Origin: Podochytrium sp. JEL0797
Lineage: Eukaryota; Chytridiomycota; Chytridiomycetes; Chytridiales; Chytriomycetaceae
Assembly: GCA_027596195.1 (NCBI GenBank)
Contig: JADGJG010000792.1
Location: forward strand, 1 to 12,418
DNA: 12,418 nt
Reading direction: 5' to 3'
The translations under genes were made by a program, and so were the position numbers. Below are positions 6,139 to 12,418 of the stretch, piece by piece. Within the stretch, counting starts at the first letter, position 1. Every line of letters begins with the position of its first letter. Below the pieces are notes generated by a model. The model ran no database searches, was not told the DNA's origin, and saw nothing but the letters and a program-made list of their open reading frames with translations.

Positions 6139-8574
6139 ATGGTAACCCGCCTCGTTGGTGAATTGTTGAGCTTACCTCAAACTCTGCAGGGAAAGAAAAG
6201 CAACAAGAAGACTGCCGTCGAAGCTCCTGTCGAGGAAGAAGAGGCGAAATACGTCCACGTTGACGAGGTCGAAGTCGAGGAAACCGAATCCGTCGAAGAG
6301 TATTTCGACGACGAGGAAGTCCAGTCGAAGCCGCAGGTGCGCTACACGGGCTTTGCGCCAACGAAGGGCTGGAAGCCAGACCGCGTTTCGGCCTCGATGG
6401 ACCCGCAACAGTTTTTTGCAAAGTACGTGATCACGCGCACCCCGGCCATTGTGACGGGCATGAAGGACCTGCTGGGAAAGGACTCGGTCTTCAACAAGTT
6501 TGCCGGGGCAAAGGACAAGCCGTGGGTCGGCATCGACGCTTTGCTCGAAAAGGTGACCATTCCGTTCTTCGCGGCCTTTTGGGTTCTTACCGTTGTTCGG
6601 CACAAAACAGGTTGGCGGGAGAGAAACTGTCGAGATTGAGTCGCGTAAGGAAGGCGGCAACTTTGGTTCTGGACGTGAGAGACGCGTTGTTCTCCTCGAA
6701 GACTTTGTCGAGGCCATGAAGAGCGGAGACACGTCGCTTTACATGTCGACTCAATACAGTGGCGACCAGGACGAAGATTTGGACGAGGATGAAGGGGAAG
6801 ATGAAGAGCACGTCCACGGCGAGAACTGCGACCACGACCACGATCACGATGACTTGGAGGAGGATGATGAAGATGATGCCATGGATGAAGACGATGACGA
6901 CGAGGACGATGATGAGGAGGACAATGACGAGGAGGAAGATGGTGAAGGGCATGAGCACGGGGACGATTGTGATCACGAGGGTGAGATTTTTCAAACTCGC
7001 CGTTTTCGTCCAACTCTGACTACTTCTTTTCATTCCCTTTAGAAATGGACCCCTTGGAAGACAACGAAGAGAATCTGCTGGTAACGTATTCTTGAGGGTT
7101 GGTGACAAAAAATGACGCCGCGCGAACTTGTTATTCAGGAATCTTTCAACGACTTCTGCAAAGCCCCTTTGCCTCGCCTCATTGGAGAACTCCCTTTGCA
7201 TCCGAGTACGTGAAACCACCTCGTGTTCGATTTTTGTTGATTCTGACGCGGGACTCACGAACGTCCAGAACTCCTCCCCACTCTCGTCCCGCAGCAATTG
7301 AACCTTTGGATGGGTTGTGCCCCTCCTGCTGGCGTGTCTTCCGGTCTTCACCACGATTTCGCCGAAAACCTGTACCTGTTGCTCCAAGGCACCAAACAGT
7401 TCACACTCATTCCCCCTTCGGCTGCAACAAAACTTGACCTTTATGGAGACGCTGACTTGCAGGTTGTTCACGAGAACGGATTGATTTCGTACGATTGGGC
7501 TGTGGGCAGTGATGGATCGTTTGCGGCGGATGTCGCGCGATGGAAGTTCAAGGTGGCTGTCAAGGCTTTGAAGGACGGCATGTTTGAGAGCCAGGCAGAC
7601 GATGAAGTGGATTTGGAGAGTTGAGTTTTTGCTTCTTTCGTTTCGCTTCTCGCGGTGGCAAGTTTTGAGGTTCTGACCTGTTTTTCTGACAGCTTTGAGA
7701 AAGGATGTTGTCGAGGCCAAGCTCGAAATGGATTTGGCGGAAGAAGAAGAGGCGGAAGTTGCCATGTACGCTGACGAGGACGACGACGAGGATGATGACG
7801 ACGACGAGGAGCCTTTGTTTGCGGATCCACCTGCGGATGATGAAGACGCGGACATGGAAATCGACATGGACAACTTGAGGGTGCGGCGATTTCTTTGTTT
7901 TGGCTCGCGACACCGAATCTGACTTTTTTTCTCTCTCTCTCAATCGCAACAAGGACGACTACGAGGAGGACGGCGATGACGAGGACGACGAGCCGGAAGT
8001 CGAAGACCCTCCAATGAGCTTCAGCCGTATCGACCCCGAAGTGTTGCACAGCGCCGACGCGACCGAAACTTACCCCGACCTCGCGCACGTTGTCAAAACC
8101 ACTTTTGAGCTCAAGGAGGGTGAAATGCTTTACCTCCCCGCCTCGTGGTTCCACGAAGTCCGCAGTGGTCCTGCCTCCAAATCTGCCGTTGGCCCCCATG
8201 TCGCGTTGAACTACTGGTTCCACCCGCCCAACGCGCTCACCGAGGAAGATTACGAGACTCCGTATAAGACGGACTTTTGGGCCACACAGTTCGACGCGCT
8301 CGAGAGTTTGATCACGACGGACAGTGGTCTCGAAAAGAAGAACGATAGCGCCAAGGGATGGAACAAGTTGGTTCGTGACGCGAATGGCGAGTTTGTCATG
8401 AGTGAGCCCGCGGTGAAGGAGGAGGAGGTTGTGAAGCCTTTTGAGAGTTACGACGAGATTCCAACGCATTTGAGAATGGCGTTCAAGAACCCTGGGTGCT
8501 GGTTCATGAGGAACAAGAAGACGGGGTTGTTCATGGGCAAAGCCAAGAAGGCCACGTATCCGACGGAATGGTAG
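6139..8574 (+). CDS. JmjC/cupin-8 domain protein with acidic and His-rich insertions
   Basis: Seven exons: 6139-6552, 6611-6980, 7043-7080, 7139-7205, 7269-7619, 7693-7880 and 7954-8574 (2049 nt, 682 residues, all GT-AG, frame kept). The JmjC fold starts near residue 90 (FFAKYVITRTPAIVTG). The Fe(II) site is H324-x-D326 in SGLHHDFAENLYLLLQGTKQ and H543 in LYLPASWFHEVRS; K339 fits the 2-oxoglutarate lysine, and NYWF (562-565) closes the barrel. It should be an iron/2-oxoglutarate hydroxylase or demethylase of the JMJD5/JMJD7 type; the substrate is unknown. Odd points are a run of Asp/Glu at 189-262 flanked by two HxHGxxCDH motifs, and two acidic stretches (about 427-475 and 477-494) inside the catalytic core between the second and third iron ligands. 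Start: bases 6142-6189 could be a 48-nt in-frame intron directly after the ATG, giving 666 residues. The donor after exon 5 (GTTGAG) is weak. Confidence 0.9.
6769..6979 (+). repeat. GAN-rich simple sequence coding acidic run
   Basis: A purine-rich GAC/GAT/GAG/GAA stretch inside exon 2 of the JmjC gene, encoding mostly Asp and Glu from residue 192 to 261. It is under coding constraint, since the frame is kept and there are no stops, but such tracts expand and contract easily. Similar shorter tracts lie at 7738-7812 and 7954-8010. Long antisense ORFs rich in Ser or His here are by-products of this composition. Confidence 0.8.
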
Positions 8575-8580
8575 CGAGGA

Positions 8581-8604
8581 AATTCAATTCAATTCAATTC
8601 AATT
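8581..8604 (+). repeat. AATTC pentanucleotide microsatellite
   Basis: Four perfect AATTC units plus AATT, followed by a run of T. It starts 7 bases after the JmjC stop codon, so it lies in the presumed 3' untranslated region. Confidence 0.9.
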
Positions 8605-8954
8605 TTTTTATGTATATGTACTGTCTTTTCATAAAGAAAGGGTTGCCTTTTGAAGAGATTTGAGTTTCTTGAATGTTGTACATCGTAACAGCATACCCCG
8701 TTTTCATTGCCTTGTCATGAAACGGGTTCAGACCAAAATAAGAGTTCGATTCCAAACAGGCCACAACTGCAAGTTGCAATAACGTGTTGCTACGAACCTG
8801 TCGAGCTACGCGCGTCTATTCGAGACGCCCAAACGAGTACGCGCTCGGAACGTCCTCGCTCTGGAGTCTCGCGGCGCTGTCAAAATCAAAAAATTCCATG
8901 ACTCCGGACTGTTGCGGACTTGCTTCCGGTCGGGACAGAGGGATCAGTGGGCTG

Positions 8955-8980
8955 TGTTAACCTCTTAAAAGGCGTTAACA
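8955..8980. promoter_or_regulatory. Inverted repeat TGTTAAC/GTTAACA upstream of the kinase gene
   Basis: Perfect 7-bp arms TGTTAAC (8955-8961) and GTTAACA (8974-8980) around a 12-base spacer, about 110 bases before the kinase start codon. It could bind a dimeric regulator. No known factor is assigned. Confidence 0.35.
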
Positions 8981-9052
8981 GAAAGGATCAGATTTGCGAA
9001 CAATTCCTTGAATTTTCGGTTGAGATTTCAGGGAACCCGAACGTGAAACCTT

Positions 9053-9064
9053 GGTCACGTGACC
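9053..9064. promoter_or_regulatory. Palindromic E-box GGTCACGTGACC
   Basis: A perfect 12-bp palindrome centred on CACGTG, ending 24 bases before the kinase ATG. GTCACGTGAC is the preferred site of Cbf1-type basic helix-loop-helix factors in fungi, so a bHLH dimer is the natural candidate. The binding is inferred from sequence only, and the site may lie in the transcript leader if transcription starts upstream. Confidence 0.5.
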
Positions 9065-9088
9065 TTGTTTTTTGTCGTCAAATCGCTC

Positions 9089-11649
9089 ATGTCCGCCTAT
9101 ATCCTCAAGAAGGGCCCCATCAGCATCAAGGAGGAAGGAATCCGGGCATTCATGTGGAGCAAGCGCTTCCTGTTCCTGAGACAGGAGACGCTGACGGTTC
9201 ACCGCAACGAGGTTTGCCCATCCTTTCCATTGATTTCACGATCCGACACGTCACACCAACACTCTGCCGCCCCGCCGGCCACAGGAGTCCAAACAGCCCA
9301 ACCTCATCATCTTCCTCAACGAAGTCGAGCAAGTGCAGCGCACGGACCTGAAACCCTATTGCATGGAGATTGTGTGCAGGGACAAGAGCTATTTCATGTC
9401 ATGCAGGAGTGACGAGGAGTTGTATGGGTGGATGGACGAGGTGTACCAGGTGGGGAGATTGTAGTCCAGTGTTCCCTTGTGCTCGTTTGTTCTGGGAGGG
9501 CGGGCGTTTGCTGTGGGCTGTTCTCGCCGTCGAGTGGCTTGGGAGGGCAGTGATCGCCTCGGTGTTTCGTCTGCATTTACGATCATGGGGAGTGCATACA
9601 GTGGTGGAGGCGGAATCGGGTGGTGCTTCGGTGGTGACGGGGTGTGTCAAAGGGCTGAACAAGCTGGAAATTGGGTCACAAGGAATCATCGCTTCACATC
9701 CCCCACAACGAATATGGAATCTGTCTGGATTCTGGCCTCCCATTTCTCATCACTAGTAGCGTGTTTGAAACTGAACTGCGATTCCAAAAAACCTATTACA
9801 GAGATCCCCCCTCATCAACATCAGCAACCCCACCAACTTTGTGCACCAAATTCACGTCGGTTTCGATCTCACAAGCGGTGCTTTCACGGTGTGTAAACCC
9901 GCCACCTCGTAATCACGCTCGTACGAAAAAAATTCTGAATGCGACTTGTTTTTTTAGGGCCTCCCGAAAGAGTGGAAATCACTCCTCGAGTCCTCGAATC
10001 TGTCGCAAGACGAAATCTCCAAAAACCCGCAAGCCGTCCTCGATGTGCTCGAATTCTATACCGAGAACCTGCAGAGTGGATCCATGCCGTCGAGTCCGTC
10101 AGTGGACGCAGCCGCGTTGAAGATGATGAATGCTGCAGGTGGTGGGAGTTTGAGTCCGCGGTATGACGACGAGGATGCGTCGGGATTGGCGATGGGAAAG
10201 TTGCAGTTGGAGGAGAGAGGGACTTCTGGGGCTTCGGAACAGAGAAGGGCCGAGAGAAACCAGTTGGAGAGGGAGCGTTTGGAAAGATTCGAGAGGGATC
10301 GAAAGGAATATGCGAGCAGGAATATGGCCGTGTCTCCTGTACGTTTTGATTCGCGCTTTCGTGGCTCGTGCGCACTCTGACGATTTTATTTTGTTCAGGC
10401 TCCTCAGCGTGTTGTCCCCGCGCAGCCTTCTTCGTCCAAGAGAGTTCTTTCACCCAAACCGGGACAAGAGGGTCGCTCGACTGCCCCACTTCCCGGAAAG
10501 CTCGCCATGAAACCGGCAGTTGCCCCTGCGGCGGAAGGCGGACCCGTCGTGAAGCCCAAATCCAAGCGCGCGTCGACAATGACGGAAGCCCAATTGGCCG
10601 ATAAGCTCCGTAAGTACTTGTCTCTCATGCGTGTGGTTGGTGCCTAACCAATCTCAACAGGTGAAATCGTTTCCGTCGGCGATCCCACTGTTCTCTACCA
10701 ACGCGTCAAACAACTCGGCGAAGGAGCCTCCGGAAAAGTGTACCTCGCACGTCCCGTTGCGGCACTCACCACTTCCCCGCCGCTGGTTGCCATCAAGCAA
10801 ATGAACCTCAAAAAGCAGCCCAGAAAAGAACTCCTCGTCAACGAAATCCGATTCATGAAAGAGCTCCGCCACCCCAACGTGGTGGCATACCTCGACTCGT
10901 TCCTCGTGCGCGACGACCTATGGCTCGTGTTGGAATACATGGAGGGCGGCAAATTGACGGACATTATTGATCTCTCGCCCATGACTGAGCCGCAGATTGC
11001 GGCCGTGTGTTTTGAAACATTGAAGGGGCTGTACCATTTGCATCAGCGGCAGATTATTCACCGCGACATTAAGAGTGACAATATTCTGTTGAGTGCGGAG
11101 GGGCAGGTCAAATTGACGGACTTTGGGTTCAGTGCCAAGTTGTCGACGGATCGTCATCGGAGAGCGACGATGGTTGGAACGCCGTATTGGTGAGTTGCAA
11201 ATTCGTTGTCGTTTCGTGATTCTTTTCTCATTTCTCGTTTGACAATTCAGGATGGCACCCGAGGTTGTGAAACAAAAAGATTACGGCGCCAAAGTGGACG
11301 TGTGGTCGCTTGGAATCATGGCAATCGAGTGCATCGAAGGCGAGCCGCCGTATTTGGACGAAGACCCGCTGAAGGCGCTGTATTTGATCGCAACCAACGG
11401 CACCCCGACCTTGAAGCACCCTGAGACCATGAGTGCCGTGTTTAAAGACTTTTTGACAATGTGCTTGGCGGTGGATCATTCGCAACGTGCCAGCTCGGAG
11501 GAACTGCTAAAAGTGAGTGTGTGGCCGATTCCGCCGTCTGAAATTCACTTCTAAACCCACTTGTCACTTCTTTTTAGCATCCATTCTTTGAAAATGTCGC
11601 TTCCGCGAGTGTATTGGCGCAATTGGTCCGAAAGGTCCAAAAGAAGTGA
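9089..11649 (+). CDS. CLA4: Cla4-like p21-activated protein kinase (PH-CRIB-STE20 kinase)
   Basis: Eight exons: 9089-9211, 9285-9449, 9802-9888, 9958-10338, 10399-10609, 10661-11189, 11251-11512 and 11578-11649 (1830 nt, 609 residues; every junction GT-AG and frame-keeping). Residues 1-95 form a PH domain that would bind membrane phosphoinositides, ending with the conserved Trp90. Residues 101-118 form the CRIB motif ([16 protein letters not shown]), which binds GTP-loaded Cdc42/Rac. Residues 195-245 are charged and probably helical. The kinase spans about 335-587: glycine loop GEGASGKV, K368 in VAIK, E384, HRDIKSDN with D458, DFG at 476-478, and the activation-loop T492 in [15 protein letters not shown]. 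The phrases [18 protein letters not shown] and [24 protein letters not shown] are close to yeast Cla4. PH plus CRIB plus kinase separates it from Ste20, which lacks PH. Expected role: polarity, septin assembly and cytokinesis at the cortex. All catalytic residues are intact. Confidence 0.95.
9450..9801 (+). other. Long intron between the PH and CRIB exons of the kinase
   Basis: At 352 nt this is about five times the other introns in the window (51-73 nt). Donor GTGGGG, acceptor TTACAG; the flanking exons join in phase 0 to give VYQ-RSPLI. An open frame crosses part of it (9477-9896) but is out of frame with the CRIB exon and shows no domain. It may hold a regulatory element or an old insertion. 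Confidence 0.8.
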
Positions 11650-12033
11650 ATCTGATATTATTTTTTTTCTTCGTTTTTTTTTCGCCTTTCGCCTTCGTTT
11701 CTCCGTAAAAATCCATTGATTTATTCTCCAATCTTGTTTTAGTGGAACTCAGTTAATTGTGTAACCATTTTCCACCCGCCACCTTATTTTTGAACCCAAA
11801 GTTTTCGTCCACAACATGCAGCCATTGGCCTGTAGCCTTTCCAGTGGCTGCAGAGAGCATTTTGGAAGGCCTGGGCGACTCCAGACTTTCTCAAGCCATC
11901 TTGGAGCCATGGCAGTTGCTTGACGAGCCCAAATACGAATGGCATGAATTGGGAATCGAAAAACACGCTGCGCTGCTGGATTGTCTCCTACCCGCATTAT
12001 ATTAAGCCCGGCCGCCATCTCCAAAGCCGCCAC
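11650..12033. other. 3' flank of the kinase gene, no gene seen
   Basis: Starts with a T-rich tract just after the stop codon (about 11657-11690), likely in the 3' untranslated region. The rest has short ORFs on both strands without recognisable motifs. Confidence 0.5.
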
Positions 12034-12101
12034 TTACGTCATAAAGCAGCATCTGAAGGCAAAAGCGCTTTTTCGGGCTGCAGAGTAAGTTTCAGCCTGC
12101 T
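12034..12101 (+). repeat. Direct repeat, copy A
   Basis: A 68-bp sequence repeated at 12326-12394 with only a few differences (one substitution in ATCTGAAGG versus ATCTGGAGG, small changes in the T-run). It contains the perfect palindrome AAAAGCGCTTTT. Eleven bases after it comes another palindrome (12113-12128). Confidence 0.85.
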
Positions 12102-12112
12102 TTTGCGCAAGA

Positions 12113-12128
12113 CACTTGAATTCAAGTG
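12113..12128. repeat. Perfect 16-bp palindrome CACTTGAATTCAAGTG
   Basis: Self-complementary over all 16 bases, just downstream of direct repeat copy A. The equivalent place after copy B is taken by the terminal palindrome at 12396-12416. Function unknown. Confidence 0.8.
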
Positions 12129-12249
12129 CAATTACAAAAAAATTGAGTATTCACTCTGAACCAATCGCCAGGAGTCCTACATAACAGTGCTTTAAGCAGG
12201 AAATGCATGTGTTTGATGCAGGTTCATGCATACAGCAGGAGCAGAAGCT

Positions 12250-12271
12250 ATTACCAGCCCCACTTGGTAAT
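12250..12271. repeat. Inverted repeat ATTACCA/TGGTAAT
   Basis: Seven-base perfect arms (12250-12256 and 12265-12271) around an 8-base loop, between the two direct repeats. It could form a hairpin in DNA or RNA; no known element is recognised. Confidence 0.55.
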
Positions 12272-12325
12272 GACCTGGTGCCCTGTCAATAATCAATATT
12301 GCCAGTTTCTCTTCATTTTCTAATT

Positions 12326-12394
12326 TTACGTCATAAAGCAGCATCTGGAGGCAAAAGCGCTTTTTTCTGGCTGCAGAGTAAGTTTCAGCCTGCT
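12326..12394 (+). repeat. Direct repeat, copy B
   Basis: The second copy of the sequence at 12034-12101, one base longer in the T-run after AAAAGCGC. It runs directly into the right terminal inverted repeat, so the repeat and the terminal palindrome may belong to one element. Confidence 0.85.
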
Positions 12395-12417
12395 CTGTTA
12401 GGAATCGCTCCTAACAC
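12395..12417 (-). repeat. Right terminal inverted repeat with internal palindrome
   Basis: Reverse complement of bases 2-24, identical over 23 bp. The palindrome is 12396-12416: TGTTAGGA, spacer ATCGC, TCCTAACA. Sequence identity with the left end stops directly inside this repeat. Confidence 0.85.
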
Positions 12418-12418
12418 G

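Larger units (their letters stand above)
8575..9088. other. Intergenic: JmjC 3' region and kinase promoter
   Basis: No gene is seen in these 514 bases. The left part holds an (AATTC)n tract and a T-run just after the JmjC stop, presumably its 3' untranslated region. The right part holds two palindromic candidates for regulatory sites, listed separately. A B-box-like word, GTTCGATTCC, near 8744 has no tRNA fold around it. Confidence 0.6.

Noticed and set aside
6587..7873. Long minus-strand ORF of 428 codons with a poly-Ser start
   Set aside because: It is antisense to the JmjC exons. Its length and Ser and hydrophobic runs come from the GAN-rich coding sequence on the plus strand; it crosses introns and has no domain.
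7468..8469. Minus-strand ORF of 333 codons
   Set aside because: Antisense shadow of JmjC exons 5-7; the plus strand carries conserved motifs and matching splice sites.
9477..9896. 139-codon ORF in the long kinase intron as an alternative exon
   Set aside because: It is out of frame with the CRIB exon it overlaps and has no recognisable motif.

Overview
This is eukaryotic nuclear DNA, most likely from an early-diverging (probably chytrid) fungus. The reasons are two multi-exon genes with small GT-AG introns (51-73 nt, one of 352 nt), a Cla4-type p21-activated kinase (PH, CRIB and STE20 kinase domains), and an F-box family with leucine-rich repeats of the IPxxIGN kind. The placement is an inference; the gene structures are read directly from the sequence.

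Layout. Positions 1-3100 are a graveyard of decayed genes: two degenerate minus-strand copies of a coiled-coil/F-box/LRR gene (1-455 and 2093-2732), a stray LRR piece (about 515-604), a plus-strand F-box fragment (2773-3027) and a relic of a hAT-superfamily (DUF4371/TTF zinc-finger) transposase (1534-2089). No gene is recognised in 3028-3949. Positions 3950-4870 carry three decayed tandem copies of an unrecognised small protein, the first with a presequence-like N-terminus. A broken glutathione S-transferase follows (about 4985-5812, one in-frame stop and two frameshifts). Two intact genes then lie head to tail on the plus strand: a 682-residue JmjC/cupin-8 dioxygenase-like protein in 7 exons (6139-8574) and a 609-residue Cla4-like PAK kinase in 8 exons (9089-11649). 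The last 770 bases hold no gene but contain a 68-69 bp direct repeat and several palindromes.

The window starts and stops at the same 23-bp sequence in inverted orientation (2-24 and 12395-12417). Each copy contains a palindrome with 8-bp arms around a 5-nt spacer. This could mark the ends of a mobile or recombined segment, or a contig broken at a dispersed repeat.

The JmjC protein and the kinase look like conserved housekeeping or regulatory genes, with no sign that they act together. The left half looks like fast-turnover family DNA. The clean frames of the two intact genes argue that the breaks elsewhere are real decay and not general sequencing error.
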